NCBI RefSeq assembly: GCF_001442625.1 | Contig: NZ_LMZQ01000008.1 | Span: forward strand, 62,001-126,000 | Source: Pedobacter ginsenosidimutans | GTDB taxonomy: Bacteria; Bacteroidota; Bacteroidia; Sphingobacteriales; Sphingobacteriaceae | Length of the DNA: 64,000 nt | Direction: 5' to 3' | Shown: piece after piece, positions 17,309 through 25,467 of the stretch | How the letters are laid out: each line of letters opens with the position of its first letter | How positions within the stretch are numbered: position 1 is the stretch's first letter | The notes under the pieces: model-generated | What the model was told of the DNA's origin: nothing | What the model saw: only the letters and a program-made list of their open reading frames with translations | Database searches by the model: none | Program-made: the position numbers and the translations under genes

Positions 17309-17711
17309 GGTTAGTTCATTGTCAGTCTTAAATATTACAGTACAATAACTTATTTTTAAAGTAAGGGAAAATTTGCCAGATTCGGTTAGTAGGAACAGAG
17401 GTTAAGAAGATGGTTGAAATGTAGATATTAGCGATAAGCAATTTAAATACAATGTAGCGCAATATTAATCTATATTATGCCAAAGGAGGAATTTGAAAAG
17501 CGGTTTGAGCAGAAATAAAATATTAACCACATGATGTAAAATGTTTTGAAAAAATAAAACATACCATTTTATAGATTTGTTTACCCTAATCCCTAATCCC
17601 TAATCCCTAATCCCTAATCCCTAATCCCTCTAAATTGTACGTCCAATCTCACATCTCCTGTCTAATATCTCAAATCTCACCTCCCTAATCACTCGTCTCG
17701 AACAAAAACCG
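17309..17711. other. Non-coding interval at the end of the effector island
   Basis: About 400 bases without a supported gene. The first 220 bases are AT-rich, with no terminator hairpin. The rest is a low-complexity tract, with a perfect 7-bp tandem repeat at 17584-17629 followed by drifting phrases of the type AATCTCACATCTCC. The radical SAM promoter begins at its end. Confidence 0.5.
17584..17629. repeat. 7-bp tandem repeat (CCCTAAT)n
   Basis: Six exact copies of CCCTAAT and a partial seventh, then decayed versions of the same phrase downstream. The unit resembles telomeric repeats by chance. It lies about 80 bases before the radical SAM promoter box. Seven is not a multiple of three and no gene reads through it. 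Confidence 0.95.
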
Positions 17712-17719
17712 TATTTTTG
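17712..17719 (+). promoter_or_regulatory. -7 promoter box of the radical SAM gene, nearly leaderless
   Basis: TATTTTTG matches TAnnTTTG and ends only 6 bases before the ATG at 17726. The transcript would therefore start at or next to the start codon. It overlaps the TTG at 17717, which argues against that TTG as start codon. Confidence 0.55.
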
Positions 17720-17725
17720 CAGATA

Positions 17726-18673
17726 ATGGGAACACTTGTAGATTCAGGTATAAAGGGATATAATAATTACGGCACGCATTTGCGCGAAAAGTATAAAGGG
17801 CAGCGTGTATTTAAAGTAATTGTAGATGGTGGTTTTACCTGCCCCAACCGCGATGGGAGCAAAGGTTATGGTGGATGTACGTATTGTAATGTAGATTCTT
17901 TTACGCCGGAGCCTTCACGTAAAAATCCAAATATTAAAGATCAGCTTGCCGAAGGCATGTTAAGGGCTAAAACCTCTTATAAAGCTGATAAGTATATTGT
18001 TTATTTTCAGCCTAACACCAATACTTACGCGCCGGTACATTATTTAAAGATGATGTATGATGAAGCGCTATCGATTAATACAGAAGATATTGTGGGTTTT
18101 GCGGTTGGTACACGGCCTGATTGTATCGATGCAGAAAAGGTTGCTTTATTGGAAAGTTATACCGACCGCTTTGATGTAGATTTAGAAATGGGCATGGAAT
18201 CTATCTATGATGAAACCCTCGATCAGATCAACAGAGGTTGCAGTCATGGCGAATTTGTTGCTGCGGTAGAACTTTTAAAAGATAGTAAGCTCGATCTGTG
18301 CGTGCATACCATTTTTGGCTTCCCCTGGGAAACCCGCGAGCAGATGCACGGTTACATTCATGAAATTAACCGTTTCCCACAAATCAAGTTTGTAAAGTTC
18401 CATCACCTTCATGTTGTAGAAGGATCGATAATGGGTGCCAAGTATAAAAAAGAACCCTTTAAATTGTTTTCTCTCGAAGAATATACCGACTTACTTTGTG
18501 AGTTAATCCCTTTATTGCGCCCGGATATTGTTATTCAGCGGCTTTTTGGTATTTCGGATTGGGATTTGTTGATTGCCCCTAACTGGGGACTTAACAAATC
18601 GGCAATTCAAACCTATATGGATAAAGAAATTGAAAAAAGAGGAGTAGTTCAGGGATCTGCTTATTTTTCATAA
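17726..18673 (+). CDS. Radical SAM protein of the TIGR01212 (YhcC-like) family
   Basis: A 315-residue radical SAM enzyme of the TIGR01212 family. The cluster motif is FTCPNRDGSKGYGGCTYC: Cys39, Cys51 and Cys54 in a CX11CX2C arrangement, which differs from the usual CX3CX2C and is typical of this family and of Elp3-like relatives. They bind the 4Fe-4S cluster that cleaves S-adenosylmethionine. Later conserved parts include YFQPNTNTYAP, GTRPDCID and VDLEMGMESI. The reaction and substrate of the family are not established. The ATG at 17726 is preferred over an upstream TTG at 17717 because the promoter box covers the latter. A perfect terminator palindrome follows at 18701-18728, so this is a single-gene transcript. 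Confidence 0.9.
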   Translation: MGTLVDSGIKGYNNYGTHLREKYKGQRVFKVIVDGGFTCPNRDGSKGYGGCTYCNVDSFTPEPSRKNPNIKDQLAEGMLRAKTSYKADKYIVYFQPNTNTYAPVHYLKMMYDEALSINTEDIVGFAVGTRPDCIDAEKVALLESYTDRFDVDLEMGMESIYDETLDQINRGCSHGEFVAAVELLKDSKLDLCVHTIFGFPWETREQMHGYIHEINRFPQIKFVKFHHLHVVEGSIMGAKYKKEPFKLFSLEEYTDLLCELIPLLRPDIVIQRLFGISDWDLLIAPNWGLNKSAIQTYMDKEIEKRGVVQGSAYFS

Positions 18674-18700
18674 AAAGTTAAATTTTTTAACAATTTTTTT

Positions 18701-18728
18701 AAAAACCCATGAAATTTCATGGGTTTTT
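18701..18728 (+). terminator. Terminator palindrome after the radical SAM gene
   Basis: AAAAACCCATGAAA is followed directly by its perfect reverse complement TTTCATGGGTTTTT. The A/T flanks make it usable in both directions. It begins 28 bases beyond the stop codon. Confidence 0.8.
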
Positions 18729-19019
18729 CTGTTATTGATGAATTTTTTAAGCTAAATTTTTATAATTTTTAGGTAAAATCATATAAATGATGGTTAATAT
18801 GTGATTTTGTTTTTATTAAAAACTTACATTAAAATCCCCTGTATTTTTTGTTATTTTTATTTTTAAGGTTAATTTTTGTGTTGTTTTATAAAAATCACTC
18901 ATTTTTATTAAAATATTTCAATTAAATGGTGTGAAAACTACAATATGTCGTATTTTTAGAAAAATAAATCAAGCATATTTCAATTATTTAAACAATACGA
19001 ACAAATTAAACTAAAAACT
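18729..19019. other. AT-rich leader of the ammonium transporter gene
   Basis: About 290 bases, very AT-rich, with no ORF. A TATTTTTA box (18950-18957) is the best -7 candidate for the ammonium transporter. No NtrC- or riboswitch-like structure was recognised. Confidence 0.4.
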
Positions 19020-20426
19020 ATGAGTAAATTCTCCTTTAAACAGTATGCGCCTTTTGCGATATTGATGATTGTCGCAATTTTCGCTCTATTTATTCCACTT
19101 CTACCTAATTTTGATGAAGGCAAGTATAGTGGGCCTGATATTGCATTCATATTAATCGCAGCTGCGCTTGTATTTTTAATGACTCCAGGCCTTGCATTCT
19201 TTTATGGTGGAATGGTTCATCGTAAAAATGTATTATCTACCATGATTAAAAGTGTGGTAGCGGCAGGAGTAATTACAGTTTTATGGACAGTAGTAGGTTT
19301 TAGTTTGGCCTTCGGAGATACTATTGGTGGTTTCATTGGAAATCCATCAACGTTTTTGTTCTTTAAAGGTGTAAATTCTGGAGCACCACATCTTCAGGGA
19401 GGAGCAGACTTAACCATTCCGCTTTCTTTATTTGCAGTATTTCAATTAATGTTTGCCATTATTACTCCGGGTTTAGTGGTAGGTGCCGTTGCAGAACGTA
19501 TCCGTTTTACTTCATACATCTTATTTATTGTTTTATTCGCAATATTCGTTTATTCTCCGTTAGCCCACTGGACATGGCACCCACAAGGTTTCTTGTTTAA
19601 AATGGGTGTATTGGATTTTGCAGGAGGTACCGTAGTTCACATTTCTGCTGGTATGGCTGCATTGGCTGGTGCATTGGTTTTAAAACGTAGAAAATCTCAC
19701 TTAGAGCATAAAGAAGTTCCGCCTGCAAATATCCCTTACGTATTAATTGGTACTGGTTTATTATGGTTTGGTTGGTTTGGTTTCAATGCAGGTTCTGCAT
19801 TAAGCGCAGGTAGTTTAGCGGTTTCCGCATTTTTAACTACAAATACCGCAGCAGGTGCTGCAGGTTTATCGTGGATGTTCTTTGATGTTGCAAGAGGTAA
19901 AAAACCTTCAGTTTTAGGTTTTTGTATCGGTGCAGTAGTTGGTTTGGTGGCCATTACACCAGGTGCAGGTTTTGTAAGTATTTCATCAAGTATATTTATT
20001 GGTGCTATTGCCGCAGTTATCTCAAACCTTGTGGTTTCTTGGAAACAAAAAACCAGTTTAGATGATACATTAGATGTTTTCCCTTGTCATGGTGTGGGTG
20101 GTATCGTTGGTATGTTGTTAACGGGTGTTTTTGCTACGAAAACGGTAAATGCTGCTGGTGCTGATGGTTTGTTTTATGGCAACCCGGCGTTCTTTGTAAC
20201 ACAACTAAAAGGTGCTGTAATTGTAATTATATTCAGTTTTGTTGTATCATTTGTGATTTTCAAACTGGTAAATCTTATTAACCCAATCAGGGTATCAGAT
20301 GAAGAAGAAGAAATGGGACTTGATGCATCTCAACATGACGAGAAATACTCTCAAGGTACCTTGCTGGTTGAAGAAAGAGCGATCTATATCGAAAAAAACA
20401 GTCCATTAACAGAACCAATATCTTAA
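19020..20426 (+). CDS. amt: Ammonium transporter (Amt/MEP/Rh family)
   Basis: A 468-residue inner-membrane channel-like transporter of the Amt family. ALVFLMTPGLAFFYGGMVHR (about residues 53-72) is the conserved helix 1-2 segment, and FAGGTVVHISAGMAALAGAL (about 200-219) contains the first histidine of the twin-His pore. DVFPCHGVGGIVGMLLTGVF (about 355-374) contains the second. Both pore histidines are present. The C-terminal cytoplasmic tail is longer than usual and acidic (DEEEEMGLDASQHDE). It imports ammonium for glutamine synthesis. No glnK (P-II) gene follows, which is unusual; the next gene, 37 bases on, is a predicted outer-membrane protein, so the pair may move ammonium or a nitrogen compound over both membranes. 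Confidence 0.95.
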   Translation: MSKFSFKQYAPFAILMIVAIFALFIPLLPNFDEGKYSGPDIAFILIAAALVFLMTPGLAFFYGGMVHRKNVLSTMIKSVVAAGVITVLWTVVGFSLAFGDTIGGFIGNPSTFLFFKGVNSGAPHLQGGADLTIPLSLFAVFQLMFAIITPGLVVGAVAERIRFTSYILFIVLFAIFVYSPLAHWTWHPQGFLFKMGVLDFAGGTVVHISAGMAALAGALVLKRRKSHLEHKEVPPANIPYVLIGTGLLWFGWFGFNAGSALSAGSLAVSAFLTTNTAAGAAGLSWMFFDVARGKKPSVLGFCIGAVVGLVAITPGAGFVSISSSIFIGAIAAVISNLVVSWKQKTSLDDTLDVFPCHGVGGIVGMLLTGVFATKTVNAAGADGLFYGNPAFFVTQLKGAVIVIIFSFVVSFVIFKLVNLINPIRVSDEEEEMGLDASQHDEKYSQGTLLVEERAIYIEKNSPLTEPIS

Positions 20427-20463
20427 GGATTTTATAATATCTAAACTCAAAATAAGCTCAAAC

Positions 20464-21489
20464 ATGAAGAAACTTTTAACCGCTATTTTTGCAATGGCCA
20501 GCACTACGTGTGCCCTGGCTCAAGAGACCACTACATCACCACTTGAAATTTCAGGGTCGGTAGATACGTACTTTAAATACGATTTTGCTAAAAATCCATT
20601 AAATGGAAAAACATCTTTTGTAACTGATCACAACTCGGTGTCATTAGGTATGATTGATATTGCCCTGAAGAAAAAAACAGGTAAAGCTTCATTTGTTGGA
20701 GAGCTTTCTTTTGGCCCAAGAGGACAATCGCAATCTATTCCTGATGCGGCAGCCGGAGGTTCGTCTTTTAATATTCAAAACTTATATGTTAACTACGATT
20801 TTACCGATCAGTTTAGTATGACAGCAGGTTACATGGGTACATTCATTGGATATGAGGTAATCTCTCCAGTTGGAAACTTTAACTATTCTACTTCATACCT
20901 GTTTACCAATGGTCCCTTCCAAAATGCGGGAATTAAAGCCACTTATAAATTCAGCGATAAGGTAAGTTTAATGGCTGGTTTATTTAATGATTGGAACGTT
21001 TATTCAGCTTCGAGAGGTGTTTCGGCCATAGGTGGTCAATTGATGGTTGCTCCTGTTGAAGGCTGGACTGCTTACATCAATGCTTTATCTGGTGCTGGTT
21101 TTGGCGGGTATGGAACAATTATCGATTTAACCACTTCATACCAAATTACAGAGAAATTTAAATTGGGTTTAAATGCAGCCAATTATGATATCAAAGATAG
21201 TTCGGTACCGGGAAGTTACGCAGGTGCAGCGTTATACCCTCAATTTGCTGTATTGGATGCAGTAACTTTAGGTTTAAGAGGTGAGTACTTTAAATTTAAA
21301 GCCGCAGGCGCAGTTCCGGCTACTGCTTTTACTGCAGTAACCCTTACGGCCAACATTAAATCTGGTGGTTTAACATTTATCCCAGAAGTAAGATTAGACC
21401 ACAACAGTGATAAACCATTCTTTAAAGAAGGTGGCGCTGCGGCACCAAATGGTGGCCAGTTCTCTTTAGCTGCCGTTTACGCTTTTTAA
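20464..21489 (+). CDS. Outer-membrane beta-barrel (porin-like) protein partnered with Amt
   Basis: A 341-residue protein with a clear signal peptide (MKKLLTAIFAMASTTCALAQ, cut after ALA). The rest is a series of amphipathic strands: LEISGSVDTYFKYDF, then NFNYSTSYLFTNGPFQNAGI and FKLGLNAANYDIKDSS. It ends in a C-terminal strand FSLAAVYAF with the terminal Phe typical of outer-membrane barrels. It resembles the Bacteroidota porin-like family often found next to ammonium transporters (DUF1597-like or OmpL-like); I cannot name the exact family. It follows amt by 37 bases and precedes a strong terminator, so the two form an operon. It probably lets small nitrogen-containing solutes pass the outer membrane. 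Confidence 0.75.
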   Translation: MKKLLTAIFAMASTTCALAQETTTSPLEISGSVDTYFKYDFAKNPLNGKTSFVTDHNSVSLGMIDIALKKKTGKASFVGELSFGPRGQSQSIPDAAAGGSSFNIQNLYVNYDFTDQFSMTAGYMGTFIGYEVISPVGNFNYSTSYLFTNGPFQNAGIKATYKFSDKVSLMAGLFNDWNVYSASRGVSAIGGQLMVAPVEGWTAYINALSGAGFGGYGTIIDLTTSYQITEKFKLGLNAANYDIKDSSVPGSYAGAALYPQFAVLDAVTLGLRGEYFKFKAAGAVPATAFTAVTLTANIKSGGLTFIPEVRLDHNSDKPFFKEGGAAAPNGGQFSLAAVYAF

Positions 21490-21508
21490 GGAAATAAATA
21501 GTAATATT

Positions 21509-21542
21509 AAGCCGTCCCGATGTAAATAGGGACGGCTTTTTC
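21509..21542 (+). terminator. Rho-independent terminator of the amt operon
   Basis: AAGCCGTCCC and GGGACGGCTT form a perfect 10-bp stem with a 10-base loop (GATGTAAATA), followed by a T-tract (TTTTT). It lies about 20 bases after the stop codon. Confidence 0.92.
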
Positions 21543-21583
21543 GTACCTTTAAATAATTAGATTTGCCTGTTAACCGATTTCAA

Positions 21584-22162
21584 ATGAAACATCTTCTTTT
21601 TATTATTCTTGCTCTTTCTTCGATTCAATTATCTGCGCAACAAAAACAGTTTTCTAAGGATGATAACGGTAAATTTATCTATTATCAGGTGGTAGATTCG
21701 CAATTGGTAAGCAAAGATACTTTACTGCAAAGGGCTAAATCTTTCGTTAATGCAGCGTATAAAAAATCGATGACACAAGAAACTGTTACCGATTCTTCTA
21801 TTCTGGCTAAAGGAACGATTGTAATCGATAAAACAATTTTAGTTGCCGGCCATCCAAGTGGAGAAGTAAGTTACAATTTTGTTTTTGAGGTACGTAATGG
21901 CAAATATAGGTTTTGGTTAACCGATCTGCTGTTTATCCCATACCAAAGAGACCGTTACGGAAACTTTGTAGCCACTACCAAAATTGGAGTGCCTTTAGAG
22001 CGTACACCAGGTAAACTTAGCGCTGGTGCATGGAAAGATATTTTAAATAGCGCCTATAACAAAATAGAAAAATTTGGCGATGATTTTAAGAAGTATTTGG
22101 CTACCAATAGGGTTGAAAAAGCCAAAAAGAAAGCAGAAACCATTTCTACTAAAAAGTGGTAA
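21584..22162 (+). CDS. DUF4468-type secreted protein
   Basis: A 192-residue protein with a signal peptide (MKHLLFIILALSSIQLSAQ). The ATG at 21584 is chosen because it begins the signal directly; an upstream TTG at 21563 would add seven residues that do not fit. The mature part carries a TBP-like beta-sheet domain, as seen in DUF4468: AKGTIVIDKTIL, VSYNFVFEVRNGKYRFWLTD and a polar C-terminal helix rich in Lys. Function is unknown. A TACCTTTA box at 21544-21551 is a fair promoter. Its stop codon touches the stop codon of the convergent SRPBCC gene with no base between, so the terminators must overlap the opposing genes. Confidence 0.7.
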   Translation: MKHLLFIILALSSIQLSAQQKQFSKDDNGKFIYYQVVDSQLVSKDTLLQRAKSFVNAAYKKSMTQETVTDSSILAKGTIVIDKTILVAGHPSGEVSYNFVFEVRNGKYRFWLTDLLFIPYQRDRYGNFVATTKIGVPLERTPGKLSAGAWKDILNSAYNKIEKFGDDFKKYLATNRVEKAKKKAETISTKKW

Positions 22163-22630
22163 CTAAAGCTTGCCAAATAATTCCTCAACCTTTTGGTAAC
22201 GGAACTTAAAAATTTCGTTGATTTTATTGTTCACCACCATGGCATTTACAATAGCGCCGATTGCTCCCCATCCAATGCTATAGTGTAAGGTATCGTGCAT
22301 TAATACACCGCCATCTATTTTTTCGAAATGGTGCTGGTGGTGCCAGAAAGCAAATGGACCAAACCGTTGTTCGTCGATAAAATACTCCTTATCCTTAACG
22401 TGTGTTATTTCCGTTACCCAGTTTAACTTAATGCCAAACAAAGGGGCAACCTTATAGGTGATAATCAGGCCGGGGTACATTTTAGTATTGACGATGTTTG
22501 GTGAGGTTACATCAAAGGTCATATTCTTTGGGGTGATTTCGGCCAGGTTCATCGGCGAAGAAAAAAAGTCCCAGGCGATATCCAGATCAACAGGGAGTTT
22601 TTGGGTAAATTCTAATCTATACGTTTTCAA
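22163..22630 (-). CDS. SRPBCC (START-like) family protein
   Basis: A 155-residue soluble protein with the START/SRPBCC helix-grip fold. The start FTQKLPVDLDIAWDFFSSPM and NLAEITPKNMTFDV are typical of the YfiT/ligand-binding cyclase group (a first strand, then the DxxWxFFSxPxNL helix). A FGPFAFWHHQHHFEKID segment and the GGVLMHDTLHYSIG strand follow, with a long C-terminal helix. Members bind hydrophobic ligands; some are annotated as cell-division inhibitors SulA-like by old pattern, without support here. No ligand or partner can be named. Convergent and directly adjoining the DUF4468 gene. A CATCTTTG box upstream may act as -7 element. Confidence 0.8.
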   Translation of the reverse strand: MKTYRLEFTQKLPVDLDIAWDFFSSPMNLAEITPKNMTFDVTSPNIVNTKMYPGLIITYKVAPLFGIKLNWVTEITHVKDKEYFIDEQRFGPFAFWHHQHHFEKIDGGVLMHDTLHYSIGWGAIGAIVNAMVVNNKINEIFKFRYQKVEELFGKL

Positions 22631-22747
22631 GTTTTTGTTTTAAAGCACAACAACAAAGATGGGGTTTTGTTGAGGATAGTTTAGGTTTAACCACAAAGTT
22701 CGCAGAATGAAGGCACAGCGATCGCAAAGTTGGAGCGCAACGAGTTT

Positions 22748-22844
22748 CGTCATCCCGACTGAAGTGCAGCGGAATGGAGGGATCTATGAGGGATATTGAT
22801 CATCAACGTGACCTATAGATTTCACGGCTGCGCTCGAAATGACG
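22748..22844. repeat. Hyphenated intergenic hairpin (CGTCAT...ATGACG type)
   Basis: CGTCATCCCGACTGAAGTGC and the right arm GCTGCGCTCGAAATGACG are loosely inverse (ends match well, middle poorly) around a spacer of about 45 bases. It is a further member of the same intergenic family, with decayed arms. Confidence 0.55.
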
Positions 22845-22879
22845 GTACCCGACTTCGGACCCTAAGCTTTCCGACTTAC

Positions 22880-23353
22880 TTAATGCACCATTTTATCTGC
22901 ACAGGTAGAACTGGCAAATGCCTCCGGTTTAGCCTTGAAAATAAAGCCCATGCTTAAAATATATCCCATGGCATCGTTAAGTGCTTTGTTCGATTTAAAC
23001 GATGGACTGGTGTTGATATCGGCATGTACTTCTAAAGCCACGTCATAAATATCAAGTAAATCACAAATAGAATAAGCAGTTTCGATTGATTTTTGTACTT
23101 CCATTAACATCCTTTCTTTAATGCTTACCTGTTGTGTGCTCTTTTCCTGATGGATGTACATAAAACCGCCATGATGTTCTCTTAACAGCACAATTACGGT
23201 TGCAAAATCGGTTACTGCACCTTTTACCTGTGAATCGGTACCAATGCAAACTTTAAGCTTAAAACCGTTTTGGCTTTCTCTGATAATCGCGTTTTCTACT
23301 TCTTCGAGGATTGAAGATTGAATAATTTCACCACTAAATTTTTTCCACGTCAT
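22880..23353 (-). CDS. Ribonuclease H-like YkuK family protein
   Basis: A 157-residue protein matching the YkuK family, which has an RNase H-like fold. The first acidic motif KVCIGTDSQVKGAVTDFATV (about residues 34-53) provides an Asp at the first strand. A central ERMLMEVQKSIETAYSI helix follows, then VALEVHADINTSP (about 105-117) with the second acidic set. The C terminus is AFASSTCADKMVH. These acids are placed as in metal-dependent nucleases of the fold, but the family's biochemical activity is not established. It is monocistronic. The gene stops about 40 bases before decayed intergenic repeats. Confidence 0.8.
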   Translation of the reverse strand: MTWKKFSGEIIQSSILEEVENAIIRESQNGFKLKVCIGTDSQVKGAVTDFATVIVLLREHHGGFMYIHQEKSTQQVSIKERMLMEVQKSIETAYSICDLLDIYDVALEVHADINTSPSFKSNKALNDAMGYILSMGFIFKAKPEAFASSTCADKMVH

Positions 23354-23590
23354 ACATTTGTGTTTTTTGAGGTTAATTCCAAAGGAATCCCTTTGGGACG
23401 AATGGTAATCAGGTTTTTATAAAAATAAGTGCTAAAAATTAAATATGTGTTAAGGTTAGATTGTTTATTTGCTAACAAAAAGTTAGTTATCAACAAGTTA
23501 GTGATAATAGTTTAGATGAACTTATTATTTGTTGAAACAAATTATTATTCGGTCCGTTAATATTTGTACATTCATTAAAAATTCTTAATT

Positions 23591-23809
23591 ATGAGAGCAG
23601 AATTAATTCAAGAGCTCCAGTTATTACAAAATAGCAGAGCGAATAAATTTGCAGATGAACTGGCAGACAAGATCTTATCTTCGGTTGATGCAGTTAACGA
23701 AAAAGTGCTATCATCAATGTCTAAACGTGGTAACATGTTAATGTTGCTCGAGAAAAGATTAAACTTTTCTACGCTACGGAAACTTAGGGAAAGATTTTTC
23801 AAACCGTAA
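23591..23809 (+). CDS. Small unknown helical protein
   Basis: A 72-residue protein, predicted to be entirely helical: MRAELIQELQLLQNSRANKF, then ADELADKILSSVDAVNEKVL, then a basic, Leu-rich end (RGNMLMLLEKRLNFSTLRKL). No signal peptide, no membrane segment and no recognised family. The AT-rich upstream region contains a plausible promoter (TATTTG just before the ATG leader). It stands 50 bases upstream of the helicase gene, on the same strand, but that gene has its own short leader. It could be a small nucleoid- or RNA-associated protein; this is only a suggestion from its basic C terminus. Confidence 0.6.
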   Translation: MRAELIQELQLLQNSRANKFADELADKILSSVDAVNEKVLSSMSKRGNMLMLLEKRLNFSTLRKLRERFFKP

Positions 23810-23859
23810 CTAAGGGGATAGTTCGGGTCGTAAAGAGAAATGATTACCTTTATGGCGGA

Positions 23860-25164
23860 ATGATAGAAAATGCCTTAAAAAAATTAAACATTGCTGCACT
23901 TAACGAGATGCAGGAGTCTTCAGTAAAAGCAGCTAAGACTGGCAAAGATGTTATATTAATTGCGCCAACGGGTTCAGGGAAAACGTTGGCCTTTTTATTG
24001 CCATTACTTTCCAACCTAAAAACCGGAGTAAAAGGAGTGCAGGCCTTGGTTTTGGTTCCGTCGAGAGAGCTAGCCCTACAGATAGAGCAGGTTTTTAAAC
24101 AAATGGGTACTTCATTTAAAGTAAACTGCTGTTACGGTGGCCATGCTGTACGGATAGAAAAAAATAATCTTGCACATCCACCTGCCGTCCTGATCGGAAC
24201 GCCTGGTAGGATAGCTTACCATTTAGAGCATCAAAACTTTGACGAATCTTTTATCGAAACCTTAGTTTTAGATGAATTTGATAAAGCACTGGAGTTTGGC
24301 TTTGAGCAAGACATGTCTTACATCATTGGTTCGCTGCTTTCGTTAAAACAGCGTATACTTACTTCTGCTACCAAAATGGAAGAAATTCCGGTTTTTGTAA
24401 AGTTAAATGTGCCTGTTGAAGTCGATTTTTCAAAAAATATTGAAGCAAAACCAGATCTAAAGCTCAAAAAAATAACTGCACCTGCAGCCGATAAGCTAGA
24501 TTACCTTTTCAGATTACTGAGTAAAATAGGTAGTAAAAATACATTGGTTTTCTGTAACCACAGGGAAACGGTAGATCGGATAAGTGATTTACTTTTCGAA
24601 AACGGTTTAGGACACGATGTTTTTCACGGTGGGATGGAGCAGTTTGATCGCGAAAAGGCATTGCTTAAATTTAGAAATGGTAGCCATCGGATTTTGATTA
24701 CAACAGATCTGGCTGCCCGTGGTCTGGATATTCCTGAGGTGGAACATATTGTACATTATCAATTGCCCTACACCGAAGATGCATATATCCATCGAAATGG
24801 TAGAACGGCAAGGATGCACGCAAAAGGAACAGCCTATGCCATTTTAACTACAGAAGAGCACTATAAATATTTACCGGAAGATATTGAGGAGGAAGTTTTA
24901 TCAGCGCAATATAAATTACCAGAAGCCAGCGATTGGGTAACTTTATATATTGCACATGGGAAGAAGGATAAAATTAACAAAATTGATATTGTAGGTTTAT
25001 TTTTGCAGAAAGGTAATTTAACAAAAGAAGACCTTGGCCTGATCGAAGTTAAAGATACTACCAGTTATGTGGCGGTTAAAAGAAGCAAAGTAGAGAAACT
25101 ATTGAAAGCATTAAGCGGCGAAAAAATTAAAGGAAAAAAACTTAAATTAGAAGTAGCGAGTTAG
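23860..25164 (+). CDS. DEAD-box-type RNA helicase with a DEFD Walker B motif
   Basis: A 434-residue superfamily 2 helicase. Motif I is APTGSGKT (residues 35-42); Ia is PSRELALQIEQ (Thr replaced by Ser); Ib is GTPGRI. Motif II is DEFD at residues 138-141 instead of DEAD. Motif III is TSAT; the second RecA domain has TTDLAARGLDIPEVEHIVHY and motif VI reads HRNGRTARM instead of the usual HRIGRTGR. The last 60 residues form a small domain (YVAVKRSKVEKLLKALSGEK) like the DbpA-type RNA-binding C terminus. The protein probably unwinds structured RNA, perhaps rRNA; the target is not known. It belongs to a Bacteroidota-specific group. The start is preceded by a TACCTTTA box, giving a short leader. Confidence 0.9.
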   Translation: MIENALKKLNIAALNEMQESSVKAAKTGKDVILIAPTGSGKTLAFLLPLLSNLKTGVKGVQALVLVPSRELALQIEQVFKQMGTSFKVNCCYGGHAVRIEKNNLAHPPAVLIGTPGRIAYHLEHQNFDESFIETLVLDEFDKALEFGFEQDMSYIIGSLLSLKQRILTSATKMEEIPVFVKLNVPVEVDFSKNIEAKPDLKLKKITAPAADKLDYLFRLLSKIGSKNTLVFCNHRETVDRISDLLFENGLGHDVFHGGMEQFDREKALLKFRNGSHRILITTDLAARGLDIPEVEHIVHYQLPYTEDAYIHRNGRTARMHAKGTAYAILTTEEHYKYLPEDIEEEVLSAQYKLPEASDWVTLYIAHGKKDKINKIDIVGLFLQKGNLTKEDLGLIEVKDTTSYVAVKRSKVEKLLKALSGEKIKGKKLKLEVAS

Positions 25165-25285
25165 TTCATTGGTTCATTGGTTCATTGGTTCATTGGTTCA
25201 TTGGTTCATTGGTTCATTGGTTCATTGGTTCATTGGTTCATTGGTTCATTGGTTCATTGGTTCATTGGTTCATTGGTTCATTGGT
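25164..25285. repeat. Perfect 8-bp tandem repeat (GTTCATTG)n, about 15 copies
   Basis: A run of 122 bases made of exact copies of GTTCATTG, starting directly after the helicase stop codon (TAG at 25162-25164). The next 180 bases continue as decayed phrases of similar words (CATTCAATAATTTATTTATT...). One frame through the array is open and yields a periodic hydrophobic peptide (FIGSLVHW), but this is a by-product of the repeat. The number of copies is likely to vary by slippage; the array lies between the helicase and DUF1456 genes and could change spacing or RNA structure there. Confidence 0.95.
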
Positions 25286-25467
25286 AAAATGGGGATTAAA
25301 GTTCGAGATTTATTTTTGTAGTCATTCAATAATTTATTTATTCAACCGTTTATTCAATAGCTCAATATACTCATTCATTAATTCTCTAATCTAATCACGC
25401 TATAATCCGCTAACTCAATCACTCACTAATTCAGATATTCTCTAATTCAATCATTCAAACATTAAAA

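Noticed and set aside
17584-17629. Telomere or chromosome end
   Set aside because: The CCCTAAT unit resembles telomere repeats, but it is short, internal and flanked by normal genes.
25185-25394. A 69-residue open frame through the 8-bp array
   Set aside because: Its FIGSLVHW periodicity follows from the repeat being read in frame three times; no start signal or conservation argument supports a protein.
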